A DNA stretch of 11,426 bases, taken from the NCBI GenBank assembly GCA_020053565.1, contig JAGVMY010000158.1:1-11426 (forward strand). The letters are read 5' to 3'. Of this stretch, positions 1 to 5,322 are shown in pieces. The notes beneath the pieces are model-generated. The model was not told the DNA's origin, searched no databases, and was given only the letters and a program-made list of their open reading frames with translations. Position 1 is the stretch's first letter. Every line of letters starts with the position of its first letter. The DNA is from Thermodesulfovibrionales bacterium (GTDB lineage Bacteria > Nitrospirota > Thermodesulfovibrionia > Thermodesulfovibrionales > SM23-35). The position numbers and the translations under genes are program-made.

Positions 1-92
1 AGTTTTTTTAGCGATACCCCGGCATCAACGATTGCACCAAGACACATATCGCCACTAATACCAGAGAAACAATCAAAATAGGCTATTTTCAA
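1..92 (-). CDS. larC: LarC, nickel-pincer cofactor biosynthesis protein (5' part, runs off the window)
   Basis: The first 30 codons are present. They read from a TTG start (complement 90-92) into KIAYFDCFSGISGDM and then LGAIVDAG, the highly conserved N-terminus of the LarC/DUF111 family. LarC proteins insert nickel into the pyridinium-dithiocarboxylate mononucleotide to give the nickel-pincer cofactor of lactate racemase and related enzymes; they are cytoplasmic and CTP-dependent. The TTG start is chosen because CGGAG (complement 101-105) lies 8 nt upstream and the family signature begins at once. The gene starts about 20 bp after the vapC stop on the same strand, so it may be read from the vapBC transcript. 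The rest of the gene, and any larB or larE partners, lie outside the window. The family call is firm although only the N-terminus is seen. Confidence 0.88.
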   Translation of the reverse strand, partial: MKIAYFDCFSGISGDMCLGAIVDAGVSLKK

Positions 93-111
93 ATCAAATA
101 CTCCGTTTTAT

Positions 112-510
112 TTAAGGAATACATTTGAAACCCTGTTCCAAAAAATGCGGGTCAAAAACAAACGCTGTCTTAATACCCAGATTGCGCATTGTCTCAAAAC
201 TTATACAGTCAACAAGACTGACTTTTTTTCTTGAAACAGCAAGTAAGGCACTTACGCCTGATTTGTGCATCGATTCACTAACCCACTCTATGTTTATCAA
301 GGGGAGGATATCATCCTGAAATACCCTTACTGCATCCATCCCTAAACGGTGTTGTATTAGTGCAAAGCTTTCAACAAGAACATAGTTGTTACAGATAAGA
401 GTATTGTCAGGAATAAGTAATTCCGCCCATGCCTTCTTAGCCCTGTGATGGTTGCTGTCATCCCTGTCAAGAACAGCCAGAAAAGCTGAGGTATCTATGA
501 AAACTATCAA
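112..510 (-). CDS. vapC: VapC-family PIN-domain ribonuclease toxin
   Basis: This 132-residue protein has the size of a single PIN domain. The expected acidic residues are visible: D6 in VFIDTSAF, E47 in NYVLVES, D101 in SLVDCISF and D120 in VFDPHF. These four would coordinate the Mg2+ or Mn2+ ions of the endoribonuclease site. PIN toxins of VapBC systems cleave structured RNA such as initiator tRNA or rRNA; the target here cannot be read from sequence. The ATG overlaps the stop of the upstream antitoxin gene by 4 bp (507-510), which indicates translational coupling. larC follows about 20 bp downstream. The open frame and complete acid set suggest a functional toxin. Confidence 0.88.
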   Translation of the reverse strand: MIVFIDTSAFLAVLDRDDSNHHRAKKAWAELLIPDNTLICNNYVLVESFALIQHRLGMDAVRVFQDDILPLINIEWVSESMHKSGVSALLAVSRKKVSLVDCISFETMRNLGIKTAFVFDPHFLEQGFKCIP

Positions 511-755
511 CGACCAAATACCTCGGTTAGATGTTTGTCATGAGAAGTTGAAAGGTCATGCAATCCTGAGCGGAAACGGCCAGCGGCAGAAATCGCCCTC
601 TTACGCCTCTCCTCTAAATCAATAACTGCCGATGTTTTAACCATATTGTCTACTGCCTGCCTGATAACTTCTGCCATAGAAAGATGACGGGTTTTTGCAA
701 GTTTTTTCAGAAGAGCAATCTGTTCTTCTGAGAGCTGTATCTGTGTTCTTACCAT
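507..755 (-). CDS. vapB: Ribbon-helix-helix antitoxin of the VapBC pair
   Basis: This 82-residue protein opens with MVRTQIQLSEEQIALLKKLA followed by HLSMAEVIRQAV, a CopG/Arc ribbon-helix-helix: one beta strand for DNA contact and two helices. The C-terminal part after about residue 50 is charged and would wrap the VapC toxin. RHH antitoxins bind their own promoter as dimers and repress the operon together with the toxin. The ATG has a strong AGGAGG ribosome-binding site 4 nt upstream (complement 760-765). The gene is first in a vapB-vapC(-larC) run and is divergent from the dehydrogenase gene at 916. The exact partner class (VapB rather than another RHH family) is inferred from the PIN-domain neighbour. 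Confidence 0.82.
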   Translation of the reverse strand: MVRTQIQLSEEQIALLKKLAKTRHLSMAEVIRQAVDNMVKTSAVIDLEERRKRAISAAGRFRSGLHDLSTSHDKHLTEVFGR

Positions 756-785
756 CTTGCCTCCTGTGATTACATTTATGATTAA

Positions 786-814
786 ATGATAACAAAATTA
801 ACCTTTGGAGTAAA
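786..814 (-). promoter_or_regulatory. Candidate sigma70 promoter of vapBC
   Basis: On the minus strand a -35-like TTTACT (complement 809-814) and a -10-like TATCAT (complement 786-791) are separated by 17 bp. The predicted transcript would start about 25 nt upstream of the vapB start codon. The call rests on motif match only. Confidence 0.45.
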
Positions 815-822
815 GTCCTTAT

Positions 823-852
823 TTGACTTCACCCTTCCCTTTCAGATATTCT
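823..852 (+). promoter_or_regulatory. Candidate sigma70 promoter of the first dehydrogenase gene
   Basis: TTGACT (823-828) and TATTCT (847-852) are separated by 18 bp, giving a leader of about 55 nt before the TTG start at 916. It is back-to-back with the candidate vapBC promoter. A VapB operator in this 70-bp divergent region could therefore affect both genes; that is inference. Confidence 0.38.
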
Positions 853-915
853 TCACCATGGATTTTAATAGAAGACTTGCAATAAAGCCATGTGGCAGTA
901 AGACGGGGTTTTAAC

Positions 916-1932
916 TTGCTCACAAGCCTTCTGGTCAAACCTGGAAAAATAGAATTACGTGAAGTAAAAACTCCAAGACCTTCAAAAGGTGAAGTCCTCG
1001 TAAAAATCAAAACAGCCCTCACCTGCGGAACCGACCTCAAGGCATTTCTAAGGGGCCATCCCATGATACCTATGCCAGGGGTATTCGGTCATGAGTTCTC
1101 AGGTGTTGTTGCAGAAGTAGGCAAAGGAGTTCAAAGATTCAAGGAAGGCAATGAAATAATGACAGTTCATAGTGCTCCCTGTCTTGAATGCACATATTGT
1201 AAAAGAAAGATTTATAATCTTTGCGAAAAAATAATGTGGACAAAAGTTCTTGGAGCATTTGCAGAGTATATTCTCCTCCCTCCACATGTGGTAAGGCATA
1301 ATGCATTTCATAAACCTAAAAATATAACTTTTGAAGAGGCTTCATTCCTCGAGCCATTATCATGTGTTGTACACGGTATAGAATCACTCAACATAAAACA
1401 AGGAGACAGAGTGTTTATCATCGGTGCAGGCGCCATCGGACTCCTCCATCTGTTGTGTTTAAAAGAAAAAGGAGCAATAGTAGCTGTAACAGACATAAAT
1501 GCTGAAAAACTCAAGATAGCGAGAAAACTTGATGCTGATTTTACCTTCAAACCTGAAAAGATAGAAACCAACTTAAAAAACATCACCAATGGCATCGGTT
1601 TCGACTATGTCTTTGAGTGCACAGGCATGCCCGAAGTGTGGGAAGCATCTGTCACTTATGTGAGGAGGGGCGGAACAGTTATCCTCTTTGGCGGCTGCAA
1701 ATCAGGCACAGCTGTAACCTATGACACAGGAAGACTTCACTACGATGAGATAACGTTAAAAGGAGTATTTCACTACACGCCAGCAGATGTAAGAAAGGCT
1801 TATGAACTTCTTTGCAAGGGAAGACTTGGAGTCTCGGGGCTTATATCGGGTAAATATCCGCTGAAGCATATAGAAAAGGCTTTTAATAAATTGGCACAAG
1901 GCATAGGGATAAAGTATGCAATTATACCTTGA
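916..1932 (+). CDS. Zinc-dependent alcohol dehydrogenase, medium-chain (MDR) superfamily
   Basis: This cytoplasmic NAD(P)-dependent oxidoreductase has both zinc sites of the classical MDR type. Numbered from TTG 916 (338 aa), the catalytic zinc ligands are C37 (TCGTD), H59 and E60 (GHEFSG). The structural zinc cysteines are C89, C92, C95 and C103 (CLECTYCKRKIYNLC). A Rossmann motif GAGAIG lies at 170-175, with D193 at the end of the second strand, which favours NAD over NADP. The frame stays open to a GTG at 892. TTG 916 is preferred because GGGG (905-908) is 7 nt upstream and the protein then begins MLTSLLVKPGKIELREV, matching the usual family N-terminus. The overall type is sorbitol, threonine or butanediol dehydrogenase-like; no substrate can be named. 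A second MDR gene of the same type lies 4.4 kb downstream. Confidence 0.88.
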   Translation: MLTSLLVKPGKIELREVKTPRPSKGEVLVKIKTALTCGTDLKAFLRGHPMIPMPGVFGHEFSGVVAEVGKGVQRFKEGNEIMTVHSAPCLECTYCKRKIYNLCEKIMWTKVLGAFAEYILLPPHVVRHNAFHKPKNITFEEASFLEPLSCVVHGIESLNIKQGDRVFIIGAGAIGLLHLLCLKEKGAIVAVTDINAEKLKIARKLDADFTFKPEKIETNLKNITNGIGFDYVFECTGMPEVWEASVTYVRRGGTVILFGGCKSGTAVTYDTGRLHYDEITLKGVFHYTPADVRKAYELLCKGRLGVSGLISGKYPLKHIEKAFNKLAQGIGIKYAIIP

Positions 1933-1936
1933 ATTT

Positions 1937-1961
1937 ATGCCTCGAAATCCGAGACAGGCAT
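1937..1961 (+). terminator. Weak hairpin after the first dehydrogenase gene
   Basis: ATGCCTCG and CGAGACAGGCAT can pair imperfectly with a small bulge, just after the TGA at 1930-1932. There is no clear T-tract, so termination here is uncertain. Confidence 0.25.
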
Positions 1962-1969
1962 TTGAATGG

Positions 1970-2016
1970 GGAAGTAAGCACTGTCAAGCATGCGGCGGTT
2001 TAAATCACCCCATAAT
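1970..2016. repeat. 47-bp direct repeat, copy 1
   Basis: This stretch is identical base for base to 4317-4363. It includes the end of a plus-strand frame reading EVSTVKHAAV-stop, and on the minus strand the last few codons and 3' flank of a membrane-protein tail. Similarity continues at about 80% by eye to roughly 2095. Together the two copies bracket the RelE/AbrB, TumE and MazEF modules. Confidence 0.88.
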
Positions 2017-2116
2017 CGCCTTCCAGACCCATTCAACCAGCGTAATTCCCATATAGCAGGCTATGGTCCAATACGCATTTCCGAGTGAGGCAAAACACAG
2101 GCTGGACATGAATTTC
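2005..2116 (-). pseudogene. 3'-end remnant A of a small membrane-protein gene
   Basis: The minus-strand frame ends FMSSLCFASLGNAYW then ACYMGITLVEWVWKAIMG-stop. It closely matches remnants B (2808-3020) and C (4352-4445). It starts just downstream of the relE-like stop (2153), and no plausible N-terminus or ribosome-binding site belongs to it. The frame is formally open to 2313 only because it shadows relE in another frame. One hydrophobic segment is present. By eye it corresponds to the last transmembrane segment of the full-length gene at 4768-5322. Confidence 0.6.
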
Positions 2117-2152
2117 GAAAGCGCCACACAGCTGGTGCGCCTCCGGTTCACT

Positions 2153-2455
2153 TCATCTGGGCTTTTTATATAGATCGTCGTGGTCGAGCATCCGGAGGAG
2201 AATAATGCCTGCATTCCAGTCGGGGACGCCGGACACTTGATATGCTTTGGGATCAATTGAAATCCGGTACCGTCTGTCAACACGGATAGACCATGCGCTG
2301 GGATCATTGACAATCCGTTCCAAGCGCATCCCGGGGTGGAAGGGGTTGTGCCGAAGCAAAGAAAGGGCCTTGATTATTTTCCCATGTACGGCGTGATTTG
2401 ATGCAAGGACATCCATGTCTTTGAGAAACAGTTTAGTCGGCGTCAGTTCCGGCAT
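2153..2455 (-). CDS. RelE/ParE-superfamily toxin
   Basis: This 100-residue protein has the fold signatures of the RelE/ParE superfamily: an N-terminal helical part (KLFLKDMDVLASNHAV, then IIKALSLL), a central RLERIVNDPSAWSIRVDRRY with the basic beta-strand core, and a C-terminal ILLRMLDHDDLYKKPR. Members either cleave mRNA at the ribosome (RelE) or poison gyrase (ParE); sequence alone does not decide which. The ATG lies inside the end of the upstream antitoxin gene (23-bp overlap, 2433-2455), so translation is probably coupled. No strong independent ribosome-binding site is seen. The frame is intact. Confidence 0.8.
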   Translation of the reverse strand: MPELTPTKLFLKDMDVLASNHAVHGKIIKALSLLRHNPFHPGMRLERIVNDPSAWSIRVDRRYRISIDPKAYQVSGVPDWNAGIILLRMLDHDDLYKKPR

Positions 2456-2696
2456 TCCCTATTAGCTTCGCAAGCTCTTCCGGCATTTTTGCCATGCCGC
2501 TCTTGCGGGCTTCATCGAGTTTCTTAAGCCCCTTCTCATTCAACTTCACGGCAGGGAAAATGGCAACCGGGGTCAGCATGAGAGCGCCCCCCTCAAGAAC
2601 TTCAAGGTCGAGGTGGGTTCCTATATCGAGTCCCATTTCCTTTCTGATAGTTGAAGGGAGGTTGATGCTCCCCCGTTTATCAATTGCCACCAACAT
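2433..2696 (-). CDS. AbrB/MazE-type (SpoVT-AbrB fold) antitoxin
   Basis: This 87-residue protein begins MLVAIDKRGSINLPSTIRKE and continues GLDIGTHLDLEVLEGG. That is a swapped-hairpin AbrB domain with the canonical RG-x-I-x-LP-x-x-IRK pattern. The C-terminal 35 residues (KLNEKGLKKLDEARKSG onward) are helical and charged and would neutralise the RelE-like toxin encoded by the overlapping downstream gene. GGGAG (complement 2704-2708) sits 7 nt before the ATG. AbrB-type antitoxins repress their own operon. The TGACA/TGTCA repeats just upstream (2732-2757) are plausible operator half-sites. Pairing AbrB with a RelE-type toxin is less usual than with MazF or PIN toxins but does occur. Confidence 0.8.
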   Translation of the reverse strand: MLVAIDKRGSINLPSTIRKEMGLDIGTHLDLEVLEGGALMLTPVAIFPAVKLNEKGLKKLDEARKSGMAKMPEELAKLIGNAGTDAD

Positions 2697-2720
2697 ATGT
2701 CTTCTCCCTTGTTTTCTTTA

Positions 2721-2765
2721 AGAATACCAACATGACAGCAATTTGTCAATATGTCATTATGTCAA
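2721..2765 (-). promoter_or_regulatory. Promoter and operator-like repeats of the AbrB/RelE pair
   Basis: On the minus strand TTGACA (complement 2744-2749) and TATTCT (complement 2721-2726) are 17 bp apart. A second TTGACA lies just upstream, and TGTCA-type motifs recur at 2744, 2752 and 2760 with an inverted TGACA at 2733. The spaced repeats overlap the -35 region, as expected of an autorepressed TA promoter. Confidence 0.5.
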
Positions 2766-2807
2766 CTGCCATGTTTGGATAGATGCCGAGAATAAGGCAG
2801 ATAAAGT

Positions 2808-3020
2808 TTATCCCTCAACAGCTTTCCACCCCCACTCAAACAGCGATATTCCCATATAACAAGCCAGAGTCCAGTAGGCGTTGCCGAGAATAAGGCTGGA
2901 CATAAAAATCGTCCAGTCCCTCTTAGTCATTCCGCTAAATTTGCCATGGCGGAGATAGGCAGTGGTGATGAACGGGTCGAATTTGATGTATTTTTGACAT
3001 AAATTGGTTAGAATACTCAT
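2808..3020 (-). pseudogene. 3'-end remnant B of a small membrane-protein gene (about 70 codons)
   Basis: This is the longest of the three tails. From the ATG at complement 3018-3020 it reads 70 codons, including KFDPFITTAYLRH, GMTKRDWTIF and LGNAYWTLACYMG, and ends EWGWKAVEG-stop. The DP-x-ITT-x-x-LR pattern and the following hydrophobic segment align with EPDITTLLLRK and the final membrane segment of the 184-residue gene at 4768-5322. The ATG has no ribosome-binding site on its own strand: the AGGAGG there belongs to the divergent gene at 3042. Upstream codons on this strand lie antisense to that gene. It is therefore read as a truncated paralogue. A genuinely translated short protein cannot be excluded. 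Confidence 0.55.
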
Positions 3021-3041
3021 GGTAGAAAGGAGGGGTGAAAT

Positions 3042-3278
3042 ATGACAAGACTGATTATTGAGACAGATAATGACTGGACAAAAGGAAAGATAAAGGATGT
3101 GATACATACCGAGGCTAATCTCCTCAGAAAAACAGCAGATAAAGTACAAAAAAAGTTAATAGAGTTTGAAAAAAAATACGGGAAATTGGATAGGGAGAAA
3201 CTCTACAGAAAAATTGACGATATGGAACTCATTGAATGGGAAGGGGAGATCGAAACCCTCGAAAGACTGCAGATATAG
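3042..3278 (+). CDS. Small charged protein, probable antitoxin partner of the TumE-like toxin
   Basis: This 78-residue highly charged protein (MTRLIIETDNDWTKGKIKDV, then helical KVQKKLIEFEKKYGKLDREK) has no recognised DNA-binding motif. It is expected to form long helices. AGGAGG at 3028-3033 gives a strong, well-placed ribosome-binding site 8 nt before the ATG. It lies directly upstream of, and in the same reading frame as, the remains of a TumE-family toxin gene, separated by a TAG. Small acidic and helical proteins of this kind commonly precede DUF6516/TumE genes, so an antitoxin role is inferred from position. With the toxin broken, this antitoxin would be an orphan. It could also be a stand-alone hypothetical protein. 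Confidence 0.6.
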   Translation: MTRLIIETDNDWTKGKIKDVIHTEANLLRKTADKVQKKLIEFEKKYGKLDREKLYRKIDDMELIEWEGEIETLERLQI

Positions 3279-3581
3279 CATTTATTTCCGGTAAAAATCG
3301 AATTACGAAATAGTTCTGTCCTTGATTTTAAGTAATTCATTGAAAGCACATGGTCAGGAATTGAAAAATACAAATATGCTTATAATTACCGCTTGGGTAC
3401 AGAGGTCATTTTCAGATATGATAACGCCCCTGATCCAAATGCGAAAGGGTTGAACACATTTCCCCATCACAAGCACCTCAAAGATGAGAAGTTTATGGAA
3501 TCTCACTCCATAGGATTAAGTGAAGTGCTTGAAGAAATAGAAATTATTTATGTTAAGGGAATAGAAAAAGAAAACTATTAG
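3279..3581 (+). pseudogene. Broken TumE-family (DUF6516) toxin gene
   Basis: The frame immediately after the antitoxin stop reads FPVKIELRNSSVLDFK, then a TAA (3333-3335), then FIESTWSGIEKYKYAYNYRL and VIFRYDNAPDP...NTFPHHKHL, ending in SEVLEEIEIIYV. The FRYDNAP and TFPHHKH motifs are the hallmark of TumE-type toxins. In that family the beta strand before the stop continues straight into the segment after it, so the TAA looks like an in-frame nonsense mutation (for example GAA to TAA). The first roughly 40 residues usual in the family are also missing, because this frame runs back into the antitoxin's stop codon. A short product from TTG 3393 would lack half the protein. It is probably inactive. 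Confidence 0.68.
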
Positions 3582-3587
3582 TTCTTA

Positions 3588-3902
3588 TTACTCTACGAGC
3601 ATCTCACTGATAATATCTTTTACTTTCTTGATTGCATTCTCATCTATTGAACCGAGTTTCTTCACCAATCTTTTTTTATCAACTGTCCTTATCTGATCAA
3701 GAACTATCCAGCCCATTTTACCCTGAAACGTCACTTTCACACGGGTAGGGTAATCATGGGACTTCGTTGTCATAGGAGCTATTATCACAGTTCCCAGATT
3801 CTCATTCATTTCTTCAGGAGAAATAATAATACAAGGCCTTGTCTTATGTATCTCATGGCCTATGGTGGGGTCTAAATTAATGAGATAGACATCGTATTGC
3901 AT
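3588..3902 (-). CDS. mazF: MazF/PemK-family endoribonuclease toxin
   Basis: This 104-residue protein is of normal MazF length. It begins MQYDVYLINLDPTIGHEIHK and continues TRPCIIISPEEMN, the conserved N-terminal beta strands and the catalytic-loop arginine (R22). The family core APMTTKSHDYPTRV and DQIRTVDKKRL follows. MazF toxins are sequence-specific single-strand mRNA interferases acting in the cytoplasm; the recognition sequence cannot be predicted here. The start codon follows the mazE stop with no gap (3902/3903), implying translational coupling. All the residues I would expect for activity are present and the frame is intact. It is convergent with the broken TumE gene (stops 7 bp apart). 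Confidence 0.9.
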   Translation of the reverse strand: MQYDVYLINLDPTIGHEIHKTRPCIIISPEEMNENLGTVIIAPMTTKSHDYPTRVKVTFQGKMGWIVLDQIRTVDKKRLVKKLGSIDENAIKKVKDIISEMLVE

Positions 3903-4148
3903 TTACCATTCCCAGTTCTTCATCTCACTATCCAAAGCATCATTTATTAAAAGTGAGTCCTCTTTCCTCTCATGCATAAGTTTGAGCCTTTTACTCCATC
4001 CTTCTCTGACTTTTCTTGCAGGTTTTAAGATTATCACATTATCCTTAACTTCGAGTTCAGCCTCCTTATTAAACTTGCATTGTTCCAGTAAGGACTTAGG
4101 AATCCTTACCCCCTTAGAATTGCCGATAGCTACAATGTTAACTTTCAT
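3903..4148 (-). CDS. mazE: MazE-type AbrB-fold antitoxin
   Basis: This 81-residue protein starts MKVNIVAIGNSKGVRIPKSL. The GNSKGVRIP segment is the signature of the MazE DNA-binding hairpin dimer. A middle strand (ELEVKDNVIILKPARK) and an acidic C-terminal tail ending in EMKNWEW follow; such tails occupy the MazF substrate groove. GAGGTG (complement 4154-4159) is 5 nt upstream of the ATG. MazE dimers bind inverted repeats in their own promoter. The perfect 10-bp palindrome TGTAATTACA at 4185-4194 lies between the -35 and -10 boxes and is a good operator candidate. The protein forms an operon with mazF. Confidence 0.88.
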   Translation of the reverse strand: MKVNIVAIGNSKGVRIPKSLLEQCKFNKEAELEVKDNVIILKPARKVREGWSKRLKLMHERKEDSLLINDALDSEMKNWEW

Positions 4149-4177
4149 GAATGCACCTCACAGACACTATTTTTGTA

Positions 4178-4207
4178 ATTATAATGTAATTACATCAGAT
4201 ATGTCAA
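4178..4207 (-). promoter_or_regulatory. mazEF promoter with consensus boxes and a palindromic operator
   Basis: On the minus strand a perfect TTGACA (complement 4202-4207) and a perfect TATAAT (complement 4178-4183) are 18 bp apart. The palindrome TGTAATTACA (4185-4194) sits in the spacer, and a related TGTAATTATA (4174-4183) overlaps the -10. This is the strongest promoter by motif in the window and looks autorepressible. Confidence 0.72.
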
Positions 4208-4208
4208 T

Positions 4209-4350
4209 CGTATCAATCTACCCTGTCAGTAATTATGGCCCTGACGGCGGACTCGCAGGTTTGGAAGTGCTGAACGCAAGCACTGTTATAGGAGAAGCAA
4301 TAAAGAAAGTGGTTGTGGAAGTAAGCACTGTCAAGCATGCGGCGGTTTAA
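4209..4350 (+). pseudogene. Possible C-terminal remnant of an unknown protein
   Basis: The gene-free stretch between mazE and the next ORF has a plus-strand frame reading NYGPDGGLAGLEVLNAS, then IGEAIKKVV and EVSTVKHAAV-stop. It has no start of its own, because its beginning runs into the mazEF promoter. The last ten codons recur exactly in the 47-bp repeat at 1970-2016. It may be a gene fragment cut off by the mazEF region. The minus frame is also partly open, so this is a weak call. Confidence 0.3.
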
Positions 4351-4363
4351 ATCACCCCATAAT
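4317..4363. repeat. 47-bp direct repeat, copy 2
   Basis: This is identical to 1970-2016 in the same orientation. It continues as lower similarity through the membrane-protein tail to about 4440. Copies 1 and 2 lie 2.35 kb apart, so homologous recombination between them would delete the RelE/AbrB, TumE and MazEF modules together. Confidence 0.88.
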
Positions 4364-4445
4364 TGCCTTCCACCCCCACTCAATTAGCGTTATCCCCATA
4401 TAACAAGCCAGGGTCCAATACGCATTGCCTATGAGAAGGCTTCTG
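4352..4445 (-). pseudogene. 3'-end remnant C of a small membrane-protein gene
   Basis: The minus-strand frame reads RSLLIGNAYW then TLACYMGITLIEWGWKAIMG-stop, nearly the same protein end as remnants A and B. Similarity stops at about 4445, immediately before the stop codon of the ORF at 4449-4706. No start of its own is present. Confidence 0.6.
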
Positions 4446-4448
4446 AAA

Positions 4449-4706
4449 TTAACTGTCTATGATTTTAATGACATTTTTATCCAGCCAATAGTTTCTTTTG
4501 TGACCAAACCAAGCTTTGATATCATTTTTTTGAATTTTCTGCAATTCAATTGTCCAAAATTCTTTGATTTGATGTAACAGAACTTTATTCAGAGATATTT
4601 CCTGCCAGTAAGGACAACTTTTGTGTACTAACAACCCGATTACTGCTTTCCTATGATTTCTTGAATATTGCATCATCGGATAAACCGGGTAACTGATACA
4701 ATCCAA
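4449..4706 (-). CDS. Hypothetical protein, possibly a fragment
   Basis: I do not recognise this 85-residue frame. It is rich in Lys, Ile and Trp (for example FWTIELQKIQKNDIKAWFGH and NYWLDKNVIKIIDS), has no membrane segment and shows no catalytic motif. The only start covering the whole frame is a TTG (complement 4704-4706) without a ribosome-binding site; an internal ATG pair begins MMQYSRNH. Its 5' end abuts the strong hairpin at 4716-4753, and its stop abuts membrane-protein remnant C. It may be the 3' part of a gene whose front was lost, or a chance frame. Confidence 0.3.
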   Translation of the reverse strand: MDCISYPVYPMMQYSRNHRKAVIGLLVHKSCPYWQEISLNKVLLHQIKEFWTIELQKIQKNDIKAWFGHKRNYWLDKNVIKIIDS

Positions 4707-4715
4707 GGGTCTTAT

Positions 4716-4753
4716 GTGAAGAACCCTGCGGCAGAGACCGCAGGGTTCTTCAC
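4716..4753. terminator. Perfect 16-bp-stem hairpin, probable terminator of the membrane-protein gene
   Basis: GTGAAGAACCCTGCGG (4716-4731) and its exact complement (4738-4753) flank the loop CAGAGA. It lies 15 bp beyond the stop of the minus-strand gene at 4768, where a terminator is expected. There is no T-tract on either side, so it may instead be a 3'-end stabiliser or a dispersed palindromic repeat. Confidence 0.55.
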
Positions 4754-4767
4754 TGTTATGTTATGAC

Positions 4768-5322
4768 TCATAATAGCCATTTTAAATAATCATATCCTTG
4801 AATACTTAAATAAAAAATGATGGACCAAAAGGTGATGCATAGAATATTGGAAGGCAAAGTAATTTTCAATGTTTCTTCCCATGTCAATTTTGGTTCTTTT
4901 CTTAATAATAAAGTGGTAATATCAGGCTCTAACCATATGCTCCCTATCCAAAATATTATAATTTTTCTTTCCAAAATCCATTGTGTAAATCTTTCTAAAA
5001 TATTCTTCTTTTCTGTTGGTTTTCTTTGAAGCTTATAGAAGTAATCCATAAATAAAAGGTCATATCCCTTATCAAGAAAAATGTCATGTATTGCAATTGT
5101 AGAGACACATATAACGAAGAAAAGAATTTGAATTAAGATCATTTCGAGCCAGAAGCCATATTTCTGAATAAGATAAATTATCAAAACATCTACCAAAATT
5201 GATACGAAAGATAATAATCTTATAATGATGAAGAAGCGTGTGATCCTTATACCACCAGTGAGAAAAACACTTTTCACCTCTTTGAGTGATTGGAACATAA
5301 TTATCTGTGCTACAGCCCGCAA
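4768..5322 (-). CDS. Small multi-span membrane protein of unknown function
   Basis: This 184-residue protein has about four transmembrane segments. They lie around residues 27-53 (RFFIIIRLLSFVSILVDVLI), 57-83 (WLEMILIQILFFVICVSTIA), 117-135 (KIIIFWIGSIWLEPDITTLL) and 158-180 (ILCITFWSIIFYLSIQGYDY). A charged cytoplasmic-like stretch with KLQRKPTEKKN lies in the middle. I do not recognise the family. Its C-terminal third, from EPDITTLLLRK on, aligns by eye with remnant B (DPFITTAYLRH, then a hydrophobic segment with YW or FW), so it appears to be a full-length member of the family that left three tails at 2005-4445. The start is uncertain: TTG at 5322 or ATG at 5298, neither with a good ribosome-binding site. 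A strong hairpin follows the stop. Confidence 0.62.
   Translation of the reverse strand: MRAVAQIIMFQSLKEVKSVFLTGGIRITRFFIIIRLLSFVSILVDVLIIYLIQKYGFWLEMILIQILFFVICVSTIAIHDIFLDKGYDLLFMDYFYKLQRKPTEKKNILERFTQWILERKIIIFWIGSIWLEPDITTLLLRKEPKLTWEETLKITLPSNILCITFWSIIFYLSIQGYDYLKWLL

Noticed and set aside
892..915. Upstream GTG start of the first dehydrogenase
   Set aside because: No ribosome-binding site, and the extra residues AVRRGFN do not fit the family N-terminus; TTG 916 fits both.
2005..2313. Full 102-codon minus-strand ORF
   Set aside because: Codons above about 2120 are an out-of-frame shadow of the relE-like gene; only the last 35 or so codons match the other membrane-protein tails.
2994..2999. 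TTGACA as a -35 box for the gene at 3042
   Set aside because: No -10-like sequence occurs at 16-18 bp spacing, so I did not call a promoter here.
3982..4350. 122-codon plus-strand ORF as one gene
   Set aside because: Its first two thirds are antisense to mazE and the mazEF promoter; only the last part (from about 4209) looks protein-like, and that is reported as a weak remnant.
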